DNA from: Phycisphaerales bacterium
Lineage (GTDB): Bacteria > Planctomycetota > Phycisphaerae > Phycisphaerales > UBA1924
DNA length: 64,000 nucleotides
Assembly (NCBI GenBank): GCA_029260375.1
Contig: JAJDDI010000017.1
Location: forward strand, 1-64,000
Reading direction: 5' to 3'
The position numbers were made by a program, and so were the translations under genes. Below, one piece after another: positions 43,940 to 52,853 of this stretch (positions within the stretch are counted from its first letter, which is position 1; the number at the start of each line of letters is the position of its first letter). A model generated the notes under the pieces. That model saw only the letters and a program-made list of their open reading frames with translations, ran no database searches and had not been told where the DNA came from.

Positions 43940-44854
43940 ATGCCCAGCGCCGCCTCCACACCCCCCGACCGGGGCTCGCTGCTGACCGAGCAGCGGAATC
44001 CCAGATCGATGGATCTCGACACCCTTGATGTCGCGGGCTGCGTGGCGCTGATCAACCAGGAGGACGCGGGCGTCGCCGAGGCGGTGCGCCGGGCCTCGCC
44101 CAAGATCGTCGCGTTCATCGAGCTTGCGGAGCGGGGCTTCGGGGCGGGCGGGCGGTTGATCTACATCGGCGCCGGGACGTCGGGGCGCCTGGGCGTTCTC
44201 GACGCCTCGGAGTGCCCGCCCACGTTCCAGACGGACCCCTGGCGTGTCGTCGGGATCATCGCGGGTGGCGATGCGTCGCTGCGCACCTCCAGCGAGTCCA
44301 AGGAAGACCACACCGACGGCGCCCACAGCGAGCTTGATGCGCTCGAACTCAATCCCAACGACACGCTCCTGGGCATCGCCGCGGGTGGGACCACGCCGTA
44401 CGTCCTGGGCGCGATCGAGCGCGCCAAGGCCTCGGGCGCCGCGACGGGCCTGCTGTGCTGCACGCGGGTCGAGCGTCCGGCGGGGTGCGATGTCCTGATC
44501 GTCGTCGAGTCCGGGCCCGAGGTGGTCACCGGCTCGACGCGCCTGAAGGCGGGCACGGCGACCAAGCTCGTGCTCAACACCATCTCCACCACGCTGATGG
44601 TGCGCACGGGGCGTGTGCACGAGAACCTGATGGTGGACCTGCGCGCGACCAACGACAAGCTGCGTGACCGCGCGCTGCGGATCACGCGCGAGCTGACCGG
44701 GCTGGATCGCGACGCGTGCGCCCAGCTGCTCGAGCGGGCGGCCTGGAGCGTCAAAGTGGCGGGCGTCATGCACGCCCGGGCGGTGTCGCCCGACGAAGCG
44801 AGCCGGCTCCTTGCCAACGCCGACGGACGACTCCGGGCTGCAATGGAAGGCTAG
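43940..44854 (+). CDS. murQ: N-acetylmuramic acid 6-phosphate etherase
   Basis: 304 residues. It begins with the family motif LLTEQRNPRSMDLDTLD, then RLIYIGAGTSGRLGVLDASECPPTF (sugar-phosphate isomerase fold and catalytic Glu), GIAAGGTTPYVLGAI, TRLKAGTATKLVLNTIST and GRVHENLMVDLRATNDKL. MurQ cleaves the lactyl ether of MurNAc-6-phosphate, recycling wall sugars. Planctomycetes carry peptidoglycan, and murA is 3.2 kb away. It lies 19 bases after speE. Confidence 0.96.
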   Translation: MPSAASTPPDRGSLLTEQRNPRSMDLDTLDVAGCVALINQEDAGVAEAVRRASPKIVAFIELAERGFGAGGRLIYIGAGTSGRLGVLDASECPPTFQTDPWRVVGIIAGGDASLRTSSESKEDHTDGAHSELDALELNPNDTLLGIAAGGTTPYVLGAIERAKASGAATGLLCCTRVERPAGCDVLIVVESGPEVVTGSTRLKAGTATKLVLNTISTTLMVRTGRVHENLMVDLRATNDKLRDRALRITRELTGLDRDACAQLLERAAWSVKVAGVMHARAVSPDEASRLLANADGRLRAAMEG

Positions 44855-44953
44855 TTCCATTCTCGGACGTGCCTCCGGGCGCTCAACGCACGATCCTGGC
44901 GTGACTGGCGCCTGATCGCTGGCGGCGTGCCCCGGGCGGGGTACGTTCTGGGT

Positions 44954-45376
44954 ATGCGGCCTGCAACGAAGATCCTGACCACGGGCGGCGCGCTGGCCTG
45001 CCTTCTGCTCACGGCCTGCGCCTCGACGCGAACGGTGCGCACCAGTGCCGAGCGTCCGGTGACGTTGCACCGCCCCATCGCCGCCGGGGCGGGGTGGGAC
45101 GCGGTGCTGCCGGCGCCCGAGGTCGCGATGGACCAGCGCTGCGTCGATCGGCGCCTGCTGCCCGAGGCGAACCGGCGCGACGCCGCCCTGTCCATACGCC
45201 ACCCCGAGGCGGTTGACGCGATCACCAGCTCCTGGCCCGTGGCGCCCACGCCCTCGCTGGATCGCGAGCGGACCGGACGCACGAGCACGAACCCCGAGCG
45301 GTTCATCTACTCGAGCGAGTACGGGGCGTACTTCTACCGCGGCGCGTACCGGACCCGCGGGTACCGGCGCTACTGA
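44954..45376 (+). CDS. Small Arg/Tyr-rich lipoprotein
   Basis: 140 residues from the ATG at 44954. A signal with a lipobox (LLTAC, Cys22) is present. The mature protein is polar and ends in a Tyr/Arg-rich tail (YSSEYGAYFYRGAYRTRGYR). No family is recognised. A strong hairpin terminator follows at 45398. Confidence 0.7.
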   Translation: MRPATKILTTGGALACLLLTACASTRTVRTSAERPVTLHRPIAAGAGWDAVLPAPEVAMDQRCVDRRLLPEANRRDAALSIRHPEAVDAITSSWPVAPTPSLDRERTGRTSTNPERFIYSSEYGAYFYRGAYRTRGYRRY

Positions 45377-45397
45377 ACAGAGGACACCTCAAAAACA

Positions 45398-45429
45398 ACA
45401 GCCCGGCCGCCTTCGGGCGACCGGGCTGT
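45398..45429. terminator. Bidirectional terminator
   Basis: ACAGCCCGGCCGCC-TTCG-GGCGACCGGGCTGT: a 14-bp stem with one mismatch and a stable TTCG loop, preceded by AAAAACA. It lies between the convergent lipoprotein and fibro-slime genes. Confidence 0.85.
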
Positions 45430-45453
45430 GAGTGCTTGTGCGCTCACGGAGGA

Positions 45454-46410
45454 TCAGTCGTAGAGCGCCGCCGTGGGCGGGAGCTCAACGTTTCGGAGCT
45501 GGAGCGTGGTCTCGATCCGGAAGTTGGACTGGGTCCGGTGACGCTCGGCGAAGAAGAAGTCGAGCGAATAGGACTCCCCGTCCTCGAGCCATTCGAGGCG
45601 GTCGAGGTCGATGGTCTGGCTGACGCGGGAGTGGACGCCGCCGATATCGATCACGAGCTTGCCGTCGATGAAGACCCAGACGTCGTCGTCGCCGGTGAAC
45701 GTGAAGACGAGGCCCGCGTCGCGCTCGTAGGCAAACTCGGTGGAGAGGTGATAGGTAAAGTGGAAGTTCTTGTTGTTGCCGGCGGAGTTGCCGTAGTGCT
45801 CGCCGTTGATGGGAAAGAACCCGCCCCGGTCGGCGAAGAAGTCGTCCTCACGGTCGTCGAAGGTATAGACCGACGAGCCCTCCTGTCGCTGGAGCGTCAG
45901 GCTGAGTGGCGCGGCGCTGTTGACGCCGGCGACATCGGTGAACCACATCCCGAAGTTCTCGGCGGTCGTGGACGAGCCGGTCTTGCCCGAGTTGGTCGAG
46001 CCCGAGGTGTCGCCCTGGCTGCTGGCGATGTAGTCGCGTGGAGACATGATGTTGCGTCCCTGGGCGTCGCGCCAGTTCGAGCTGACCTTCTGGCCCGTGG
46101 AGCGGAAGACCGGGACGCCGCGCTCGTCGAGCTCGTCCTCGACCATGTACATGTAATGCCCGAAGCCGGAGCTGGGCTGACGCTCAAAGTCGTCGTGCCC
46201 ACCCTCGGCGTTGCGTTCGCGGAAGTCGCGGACGACACCGCTGAGCGTGAGGGTGTCGGGCAGTTCGGCGTACGGGTCGCTGCTGGATCCGCCCGACATG
46301 CCGCCCGTGGGGTCCTGGGCCATAGTCAGGGTTGTAAGGCCGACGACCGAACCGACGCAGACGATCATGGCGCCCTTTCGGGCATAGGCCTTGTTGACGC
46401 TGGTGTGCAT
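45454..46410 (-). CDS. Secreted fibro-slime domain protein 1
   Basis: 318 residues. A signal-like hydrophobic stretch lies at about 15-31 (IVCVGSVVGLTTLTMAQ). The fibro-slime/PA14-like core is VFTFTGDDDVWVFIDGKLV, DIGGVHS, SYSLDFFFAERHRTQSNFRIET: the GDDDVWVFIDGKLVIDIGGVH pattern is the family hallmark. Such domains are found in surface adhesins of slime moulds and many exported bacterial proteins. GGAGG precedes the ATG. A paralogue lies 430 bases upstream, and a 45-residue peptide gene lies between them. Confidence 0.88.
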   Translation of the reverse strand: MHTSVNKAYARKGAMIVCVGSVVGLTTLTMAQDPTGGMSGGSSSDPYAELPDTLTLSGVVRDFRERNAEGGHDDFERQPSSGFGHYMYMVEDELDERGVPVFRSTGQKVSSNWRDAQGRNIMSPRDYIASSQGDTSGSTNSGKTGSSTTAENFGMWFTDVAGVNSAAPLSLTLQRQEGSSVYTFDDREDDFFADRGGFFPINGEHYGNSAGNNKNFHFTYHLSTEFAYERDAGLVFTFTGDDDVWVFIDGKLVIDIGGVHSRVSQTIDLDRLEWLEDGESYSLDFFFAERHRTQSNFRIETTLQLRNVELPPTAALYD

Positions 46411-46454
46411 GGTAAACCTCCGTCATCGCGCCGGGCGTGCCGGCGCGGAGTTCC

Positions 46455-46592
46455 TTAGAACGTTCCGGCGATCGTGAGGACCGCCGTCTGCCCGCCCGCG
46501 AGCACGATCGCCGCGATTCCGAGCGCGAGTCCAGCGATGAGGAGGATTCCCTCCGCACGACCGATCGCCGGGTTGTGTGATTGCTTGCTCAT
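46455..46592 (-). CDS. 45-residue membrane peptide
   Basis: 45 residues, too short for ordinary gene calling. It starts at ATG 46592 with a perfect GGAGG site nine bases before, reads MSKQSHNPAIGRAEGILLIA and goes on with a hydrophobic helix (GLALGIAAIVLAGGQTAVL). It lies 44 bases before the fibro-slime 1 gene on the same strand, so they are likely co-transcribed. It may be a small membrane partner of the fibro-slime proteins. Function unknown. Confidence 0.65.
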   Translation of the reverse strand: MSKQSHNPAIGRAEGILLIAGLALGIAAIVLAGGQTAVLTIAGTF

Positions 46593-46840
46593 GACACGTC
46601 CTCCGTGAGCAGGGCGCAACGGGCGCCAACTCAACGTTCAATGTGCGATCCAGAATCCGTGCGAGCCAGCGCCGACCCCACAGATTCACGCGTCCGGGTC
46701 GGGTTGGGCGGGCGTGCCCGGTCGTGCCGTGTGCGCTGGCTGGTTCGGTCGAGACGGATCGCGCCGCCACGCCAAACGTCCCCCGCGCCAGCGGCAAGCG
46801 CTGATGCGGGGGGCGTGATGATGCTCGGGGCGGGGCCGGA

Positions 46841-47872
46841 TCAGTCGTGCAGGGCCGAGGTGGGCGGCAGCTCGATCTGGCGCAGGTTCAGCGTCGTCTC
46901 GATGCGGAAGTTGGATTGCGTCGTCCGGCGCTCGGCGTGGAAGATGCTCAGCGTGTAGGTCTTGCCGTCAACCAGCCAGCCCAGCCGGTTCAGGTCCAGG
47001 AACTGCTCCTTCCTGGAGTGGAGCCCGCCCAGGTCGATCACGAGCCGGCCGCCGATAAAGACCCAAACGTCGTCGTCGCCCGTAAACTTGAAGACCTGCT
47101 CGGCGTCGGCGTCGTAGACGAACTGGGTCGAGATCTGCGTGGTGAAGTGGAAGTTGTGCCCCGAGTCGGCGTAATCGCCGTACAGCTCGCCGTCGATGGG
47201 GAAGAACCCCCCGATGTCGGTGTACGGGGCGTCGGAGGCCGAGTCGAAAATGTACCGGTTGGTGTCGCCCTGTCGCTTGAGCGTCAGCGGGACGACCGTC
47301 GAGGTGTTGACGCCGAGAACGTCGCGGTACCACTGCGAGAACGACTCCTCGGAGTACAGCCCGTTGCCGGGCCCGCCGGTGCGGAGCTCGCCCGCATCGT
47401 CCCCGAGCGAGGGATCGAACAAGCCGGGGTTGATGGCGCGTCCCGAGGCGTCGCGGTACTCGGCGCGGAGCTCCTTCCCGCGGAGTGAGGCGGTGACGGG
47501 GAGCCCCTGGCTGTCCAGCTCATCGGCGACGAGCCCGACGGTCGTCGAGCCCGCGTAGGCCTGGAAGTCCGGGTGCCCGCCGGCCAGCTCCTTGGCCCGG
47601 AAATCACGGATGACCGCGTCGAGCACGATCTGCTCGGGCAGCCCGTCGCCCGCCTGGACCGGGTAGCCCGGGCTGGCGCTGCTCGACGACGCGGTAAAGA
47701 GGAGCGCCGCGCCGATCAGGGCGCCGCCGGCGATGATGGTCCCGGTCTTTGCCCTCAGACGCCCGGCGTTGCTTGTGGTGTTCTCGCCCAAGACTGACCC
47801 TGCTGTTTCGGGCGCCCCCTCGACGTCCGAGAGCCCGATCGAGCCCCACGATCCTCGGTCAGCTTGCGACAC
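46841..47872 (-). CDS. Secreted fibro-slime domain protein 2
   Basis: 343 residues from a GTG at 47872. A hydrophobic helix lies at about 44-62 (GTIIAGGALIGAALLFTASS) after a polar stretch of about 40 residues, so the signal is non-standard or the true start lies downstream. The core is as in its paralogue: VFKFTGDDDVWVFIGGRLV, DLGGLHSRKEQF, TYTLSIFHAERRTTQSNFR and the same ending ELPPTSALHD. The two share their whole domain layout, so they arose by duplication. The region between holds the 45-residue peptide gene. Confidence 0.85.
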   Translation of the reverse strand: MSQADRGSWGSIGLSDVEGAPETAGSVLGENTTSNAGRLRAKTGTIIAGGALIGAALLFTASSSSASPGYPVQAGDGLPEQIVLDAVIRDFRAKELAGGHPDFQAYAGSTTVGLVADELDSQGLPVTASLRGKELRAEYRDASGRAINPGLFDPSLGDDAGELRTGGPGNGLYSEESFSQWYRDVLGVNTSTVVPLTLKRQGDTNRYIFDSASDAPYTDIGGFFPIDGELYGDYADSGHNFHFTTQISTQFVYDADAEQVFKFTGDDDVWVFIGGRLVIDLGGLHSRKEQFLDLNRLGWLVDGKTYTLSIFHAERRTTQSNFRIETTLNLRQIELPPTSALHD

Positions 47873-48088
47873 GATCGCGACGGTCGCCGGGGATCCTCTT
47901 GCACTCCTCAGACTCAGAAGCAGGTCTCAACGCGTCGATCGGCTTTGCACAAGAACTCGTCCGGGGCGCCGTCTGTGCGGGTCGCGCCGCCTGGATGGGG
48001 ACGGGGCGTGGGCTTCGGCGCCGGGCGGGGCGGGGGGCTATCCTGCCGAGAACGCCCTTGGATGGGGCCTTGGCGACGGGAAAGACAC

Positions 48089-49432
48089 ATGGAAGTGTTC
48101 GAGATCGAGGGCGGGAGCCGCCTCGAGGGGCGTCTGCGGGTCAACGGGTCCAAGAACGCGGCGTTGCCCCTGATGGCCGCGGCGATCCTGACGGACAAGC
48201 CCGTCACCCTGCGCGACGTGCCCGACCTGGCCGACATCCGCAACATGATCCGCCTGCTCAGCGAACTGGGCTGCGAGGTCGAGGCCGACTTCGAGCCCGA
48301 CGCGGACTCGGGCGACCGCTCGGTTGTGATCAGATCCGTCGATGAGGCGCACTCGCACGCCAGGTACGACGTGGTGCGCACCATGCGCGCCAGCGTCTGC
48401 GTGCTGGGCCCGCTGCTGGCGCGGCGCGGCGCCGCCCGTGTCTCGATGCCCGGCGGCTGCGCCATCGGCGACCGACCCGTGGACCTGCACCTGCGCGGGC
48501 TCGAGGCCCTGGGCGCCCGCGTGAGCCTTGACTCGGGCGACATCAGCGTCTCCATCCCCGGCTTCGAGTCCGGCGGGCGCCTCCGCGGCGCGACGGTCTT
48601 CCTGGGTGGTTCGTTCGGTTCGACGGTGCTGGGTACCGCCAACGTGCTCAGCGCCGCGTGCCTGGCCGAGGGAACGACCGTGATCGAGTCCGCGGCGTGC
48701 GAGCCCGAGATCGTGGACCTGGCCAAGCTCCTGATCGCGATGGGCGCGAAGATCACGGGCGCGGGCTCGCCCAGGCTCGTGATCGAGGGCGTCGAGTCGC
48801 TCTCGGGCGCGGACCACCGGGTGATCCCGGACCGGATCGAGGCCGCGACGCTCATGGGCGCCGCCGCGATCACCAACGGCTCGCTCACGCTGGACAACTG
48901 CCCAATCGACGCGATGCTCGCCGTGACCGAGCACCTGCGTCAGATCGGGGTGAGCGTCGAGGTCGGGCCGCACGAGAAGGACATGCTGCGGGCAACGTGC
49001 CGGGTGAGCACGGGGCGTCGCCTGGCGCCGGTCGTCGCGACGACCCAGCCCCACCCCGGGTTCCCAACCGACGCCCAGGCGCAGCTCATGGCGCTCGTGT
49101 CGCTGGCCGACGGCAACTCGGTGATCACGGAGAAGATCTTCCCCGAGCGGTTCCTGCACGTGCCCGAGCTGGCGCGGATGGGCGCCCGCCTGCACCGGCA
49201 CGGGGCGACGGTGGTCGTGTCCGGCGTGCGCGAGCTGACGGGGGCGCCGGTCATGGCGTCGGACCTGCGTGCCAGCGCCGGGCTCGTGCTCGCGGGCATG
49301 GCGGCCCGGGGCACGACCACGATCAACCGCGTCTACCACCTGGACCGCGGGTACGAGCGATTGGAAGAGCGCCTCGAGCGCGTGGGCGCGAAGATCCGGC
49401 GTGTGAAAGCCGAGCAGCCCGTCGCGGTCTGA
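48089..49432 (+). CDS. murA: UDP-N-acetylglucosamine 1-carboxyvinyltransferase
   Basis: 447 residues from the ATG at 48089. Conserved features: NGSKNAALPLMAA with Lys22, and the catalytic loop SMPGGCAIGDRPVDLHL with Cys124 (so the fosfomycin-sensitive Cys form, not the Asp form). DRIEAATLMGAA and TDAQAQLMAL follow, and the end has RGTTTINRVYHLDRGYERL. MurA adds enolpyruvate to UDP-GlcNAc, the first committed step of peptidoglycan synthesis. It is divergent from the fibro-slime genes and convergent with ptsH, three bases apart. Confidence 0.97.
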   Translation: MEVFEIEGGSRLEGRLRVNGSKNAALPLMAAAILTDKPVTLRDVPDLADIRNMIRLLSELGCEVEADFEPDADSGDRSVVIRSVDEAHSHARYDVVRTMRASVCVLGPLLARRGAARVSMPGGCAIGDRPVDLHLRGLEALGARVSLDSGDISVSIPGFESGGRLRGATVFLGGSFGSTVLGTANVLSAACLAEGTTVIESAACEPEIVDLAKLLIAMGAKITGAGSPRLVIEGVESLSGADHRVIPDRIEAATLMGAAAITNGSLTLDNCPIDAMLAVTEHLRQIGVSVEVGPHEKDMLRATCRVSTGRRLAPVVATTQPHPGFPTDAQAQLMALVSLADGNSVITEKIFPERFLHVPELARMGARLHRHGATVVVSGVRELTGAPVMASDLRASAGLVLAGMAARGTTTINRVYHLDRGYERLEERLERVGAKIRRVKAEQPVAV

Positions 49433-49435
49433 GCT

Positions 49436-49711
49436 TCAGTCTTCGTCGAAGCCCCGGGCGACGAGGGCCTTGAGCTCCTCGGCGCAGGGGTGGGCGTCGT
49501 CGCCGTCGAGGATCAGTTCCAGCTCGGTGCCCTTGGTGGCGGCGAGCATCATGATCTCCATGATCGATTTGCCGTCAACCTCGTCGGATCCCTTGCGCAC
49601 GCGGACGCTCGAGGCGAACTTGCTCGCGGTATCGACGAACGCCATCGCCGGACGGGCGTGGAGCCCGAGGCGATTGACAATCGTCACCTTGACCGTGAGA
49701 CCATCGCCCAC
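49436..49711 (-). CDS. ptsH: HPr family phosphocarrier protein
   Basis: 91 residues from the GTG at 49711, chosen because GGAGG lies five bases upstream and gives the usual N-terminal length; a GTG at 49735 would add eight. The phosphorylated residue is His18 in LGLHARPAMAF. The regulatory Ser region is VDGKSIMEIMML, and EIMML follows. It is the third gene of hpf-ptsN-ptsH. No EI or sugar-specific EII gene is in the window, so the role may be regulatory. Confidence 0.92.
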   Translation of the reverse strand: MGDGLTVKVTIVNRLGLHARPAMAFVDTASKFASSVRVRKGSDEVDGKSIMEIMMLAATKGTELELILDGDDAHPCAEELKALVARGFDED

Positions 49712-49765
49712 GCGATCCTCCAGCTTCCAGGCCACACGGGGCGTACGCCGCCCCGGGCGAGGGGT

Positions 49766-50245
49766 TCAGCCCACGGGCTTCTGACTGTCCGCCTCGTCGA
49801 GCAGGGTCTTGACCTCTTCGACGCTGGTGGCCTGGCGGAGGAACCGGCGGAACGTGTCCTTGGACAGGCTCTTGAAGATCGCCTCCATCGCCTGAAGGTG
49901 CTCCTCGGGCTGGTCCTCGGGGCTCAGCAGCAGGAAGACGGAGTAGACGGGCTGCTTGTCGAGCGCGTTGAACTCGATGCCGCCCTTGCTCAGCCCGATC
50001 GCGGCGCTCATGCGTGTGATGCCCGTGTGCTTGACGTGCGGGACCGCGACGCCCCGCCCGAACCCCGTCGAGCCCTTGTGCTCGCGCGCCAGCAGGCGAT
50101 CGAGCAGCTCGTCGCGCACCGATCCGGACACGGCGCCCGCGCTCACGAGCTGGTCCACGAGGGCGCCGATGGTCTCATCGCGCTCGATGGAGCCCAGGTC
50201 GGGGACGATCGCGCCCTCGACAACGATGTCGCTGAGCTTCATCAT
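49766..50245 (-). CDS. ptsN: PTS IIA-like nitrogen-regulatory protein (PtsN/fructose IIA type)
   Basis: 159 residues; AAGGA precedes the ATG at 50245. The active-site segment is GFGRGVAVPHVKH with His70, and LLLSPEDQPEEHLQAM is typical of the PTS EIIA type 2 fold. In proteobacteria PtsN takes phosphate from HPr/NPr and controls potassium uptake and other processes. Here it lies between hpf and ptsH, the same order as the rpoN-linked cluster of proteobacteria, but without rpoN. Confidence 0.92.
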   Translation of the reverse strand: MMKLSDIVVEGAIVPDLGSIERDETIGALVDQLVSAGAVSGSVRDELLDRLLAREHKGSTGFGRGVAVPHVKHTGITRMSAAIGLSKGGIEFNALDKQPVYSVFLLLSPEDQPEEHLQAMEAIFKSLSKDTFRRFLRQATSVEEVKTLLDEADSQKPVG

Positions 50246-50272
50246 GGTTCGGTCCTTCCGTCGCAACGCTGA

Positions 50273-50578
50273 TCAGCCGCGATTGCCGAGCTTGAACTTC
50301 TCTTTGAAGTCGGTGAGTTGGCGGGTGGCCTTCTGGGTCACCTGATCGATCGTGCCGTAGAGGTCATCGCCCGAGGCGTGCGCGACGAAATCGTCGTGAT
50401 GCTCGACATCGACGACGAGCTCGACCTTGTGCTCGCCCTTGCTGTCCGCCTCGAAGATGGTGTACGTAATCTGGAGAATCCGATCGTAGTACTTGTTGAG
50501 CTTCTCGCCCTTGGACTCGGCGTGCTCCCGGATAGGGTCGGTGATCTCGATATGCCGCCCGATGATGTCAATACGCAT
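50273..50578 (-). CDS. hpf: Ribosome hibernation promoting factor (HPF/YfiA family)
   Basis: 101 residues from the ATG at 50578 (AGGAG upstream). The sequence MRIDIIGRHIEITDPIREHA is the standard N-terminus, then KGEKLNKYYDRI and HHDDFVAHASGDDLYGTID, with a basic end. It is the short form (no C-terminal dimerisation domain). It binds the 30S decoding site and promotes inactive 70S/100S particles in stationary phase. It leads ptsN and ptsH, and may follow the DUF502 gene on the same transcript. Confidence 0.95.
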   Translation of the reverse strand: MRIDIIGRHIEITDPIREHAESKGEKLNKYYDRILQITYTIFEADSKGEHKVELVVDVEHHDDFVAHASGDDLYGTIDQVTQKATRQLTDFKEKFKLGNRG

Positions 50579-50700
50579 ACAGATCTCCTGTCTCGGCGGA
50601 CAAACGCGGGCCCGCAACCCACGCTCACGCCGCAGGATCTGGCCCTCGCCGCCGTCCACAGCATAGCTCCGCCGGGCGTGCGGGATCGATCGGGCGAGCC

Positions 50701-51618
50701 CTAGCCCTCGTCCTTCTCGATCGCGCGCTCCACAGCCTTTCGGGCGTCCAGCTCGCCCTCGGCCTGGATCATCCGCGGCCCGCCCGCCGCGCCGATGATC
50801 CCGGGCTCGTCGATGCCCGAGCCCTCTCCCGTCGGGTTCTCCGGGGTGAGCACGCCCGCCGTGATCACGAACCGCAGCGCCTCCTCGACCGAGACGTTCA
50901 AGCGCACAATCTTCTCTTGAACAACGTTGATTGTGAATCCGGTGAACGGCGTGGGCGAGGTGGGGATGAACACGCTCGACACCCTGGCGCCGGCGGTCGC
51001 GTCGATCTGGCGGATCGACGTGCCCGTCAGGAATCCCACCGTCCAGATCCCCTTGGACGGGTACTCGACGAGCACCACGTCGCGGAACGCCATTTTCTTC
51101 TCGCCCAGGATCAGCTCGACCATCTGCTTGACGTGCGGGTACACCTGCTTGAACCCGGGGATGCGGCTGATGAGGCGTTCCAGGTGCGAGTACAGACGTT
51201 TGCCCAGGAAGTTCGACAGCAGAACACCCGCGAGGTAGATCAGCAGGATCGCGACGAGCAGGCCCGTGAGGTTCAGGTACCAGTGGCTGGCCCAGTACTC
51301 CTCAAGGTAGTTCCGGCGCAGGTCGATTTTGATCGCCTTGTCGGGCACGCTCGCCCGGTACTCGCCCCCCGCCCGCGCCTTGCCCAGCTCGTCGGGCGAC
51401 ACCACGAACCACTCGGGCAGGCTCTCGTCGTCGAAGACCTTGGGCACGCCCCAGACGATCGCGGCCCGCGTGCCCGCGTTGATCGGTCCCGCCACGTTCG
51501 AGAACACGAACACGAACGCCTGCCACAGGATCCAGAGCGTCAGGATCGACGGCAGCAGGATCGCCAGCCCCCGCCCGAAGAACTTCTTGAAATCACCTTC
51601 GAACGTCTTTGGGCCCAT
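50701..51618 (-). CDS. DUF502 family membrane protein
   Basis: 305 residues from the ATG at 51618. Two hydrophobic segments lie at about 16-40 (GLAILLPSILTLWILWQAF) and 110-133 (LTGLLVAILLIYLAGVLLSN). The conserved DUF502 part is RLISRIPGFKQVYPHVKQMVE, VVLVEYPSKGIWTVGFLTG and VFIPTSPTPFTGFTINVVQ. The family is a two-helix inner-membrane protein of unknown function in bacteria and plants. It is divergent from galE and upstream of hpf. Confidence 0.9.
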   Translation of the reverse strand: MGPKTFEGDFKKFFGRGLAILLPSILTLWILWQAFVFVFSNVAGPINAGTRAAIVWGVPKVFDDESLPEWFVVSPDELGKARAGGEYRASVPDKAIKIDLRRNYLEEYWASHWYLNLTGLLVAILLIYLAGVLLSNFLGKRLYSHLERLISRIPGFKQVYPHVKQMVELILGEKKMAFRDVVLVEYPSKGIWTVGFLTGTSIRQIDATAGARVSSVFIPTSPTPFTGFTINVVQEKIVRLNVSVEEALRFVITAGVLTPENPTGEGSGIDEPGIIGAAGGPRMIQAEGELDARKAVERAIEKDEG

Positions 51619-51757
51619 GGGCGGTGGTTGTCCTCGAGGAGCGTGTCGATCGGGCGATCCGTCGCCCGGCCCGGAGTCTACGGCACGCGCCCGCCGGGTG
51701 TTCTCCCCCGCGCCCGCGCGGGCGATACCCTGCCCCTGATCAGAGCAGGAGGTCCCG

Positions 51758-52783
51758 ATGCGTTGTTTGGTCACAGGAGGCGCCGGTTTCATCGGGTCGC
51801 ACGCCGTCCAGCGCCTCCTGCGCGACGGGCACGAGGTGCTCGCGATCGACGACCTCTCCCGCGGGCACGCCGAGGCGATCGACCTGCTCCGCCAGGACGC
51901 CGGCGGGCGTTTGAGCTTCGAGCGAGTCTCGATCCAGGACCACGACGGCCTGGTCAACGCCGCGGGGGCGTTCGCGCCCCAGGCCGTCATGCACTTCGCG
52001 GCCCTGGCGTACGTCGGAGAGAGCGTCCAGCAGCCCGGGCGCTACTACGCGGTCAATGTCGCGGGCATGCTCAACCTCATGCACGCGTGCGCCGACGTCG
52101 AGAAGTTTGTCTTCAGCTCCTCGTGCGCCACCTACGGCCAGCCCCCCGCCGAGCTCATCCCCGTGCCCGAGACCTGCCCGCAGGCTCCCATGAGCCCGTA
52201 CGGCAGGACCAAGCTCATCGGCGAGTGGATGCTCCGGGATTGCGCGCGAGCGATGGAGCTCGGGGGCCGGCCCGTGGGCGTCGCGATGCTGCGATACTTC
52301 AACGTCGCCGGCGCCGACCGCTCCGGGCTCCTGGGCGAGGACCACGAACCCGAGACCCATCTGATACCCCTGGCCATCGACGCGGCCCTCGGGCGACGCG
52401 ACTCGCTCACCATCTTCGGGACCGATTACCCCACGACCGACGGCACGTGCGTGCGTGATTACGTCCACGTCGAGGACCTCGTCGATGCGCATGTCGCGGC
52501 GCTCGACGCGCTCAAACCCGGGCGCGTGCTGGCCTACAACGTGGGCAGCGGACGCGGGTACTCCGTGCGTGAGGTCATCGACACGGTCGGTCAGGTCGTG
52601 GGATCGGTGGTGCCAACGGTCGAGGGCGCCCGGCGCGAGGGCGATCCGCCGAGCCTGTTTGCTGACCCGTCGAAGATTCGGCGCGAGCTGGGCTGGAAGG
52701 CCCGCGCGGGGGACCTGCGTGAGATCGTCGCCGACGCCGCGTCCTGGCGCACGTCGCATCCCGGCGGCTACGCCCAATGCTGA
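51758..52783 (+). CDS. galE: UDP-glucose 4-epimerase
   Basis: 341 residues. The NAD-binding VTGGAGFIGSHAVQRLL lies at the N-terminus, DDLSRGHAEAI follows, then HFAALAYVGESVQQP, SSSCATYGQP with the catalytic Ser/Thr, and the YGRTKLIGE Tyr-x-x-x-Lys pair. RDYVHVEDLVDAHVAAL and NVGSGRGYSVREVI complete the GalE pattern. It interconverts UDP-glucose and UDP-galactose for exported polysaccharides. AGGAGG precedes the ATG. It ends before a strong terminator. Confidence 0.94.
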   Translation: MRCLVTGGAGFIGSHAVQRLLRDGHEVLAIDDLSRGHAEAIDLLRQDAGGRLSFERVSIQDHDGLVNAAGAFAPQAVMHFAALAYVGESVQQPGRYYAVNVAGMLNLMHACADVEKFVFSSSCATYGQPPAELIPVPETCPQAPMSPYGRTKLIGEWMLRDCARAMELGGRPVGVAMLRYFNVAGADRSGLLGEDHEPETHLIPLAIDAALGRRDSLTIFGTDYPTTDGTCVRDYVHVEDLVDAHVAALDALKPGRVLAYNVGSGRGYSVREVIDTVGQVVGSVVPTVEGARREGDPPSLFADPSKIRRELGWKARAGDLREIVADAASWRTSHPGGYAQC

Positions 52784-52791
52784 GTCAAACG

Positions 52792-52819
52792 CCGCGCCGG
52801 GGCGATGGCCCCGGCGCGG
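52792..52819. terminator. Bidirectional terminator
   Basis: Perfect 11-bp stem CCGCGCCGGGG / CCCCGGCGCGG with a six-base loop, between the convergent galE and FG-GAP protein genes. Confidence 0.8.
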
Positions 52820-52853
52820 ACGAGTGTTTGGTCCCCTACCCAAGCCCGCTGAA

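Noticed and set aside
44842-44861. AATGGAA/TTCCATT hairpin at the murQ stop as a terminator
   Set aside because: The stem is weak, overlaps the stop codon and has no T-run.
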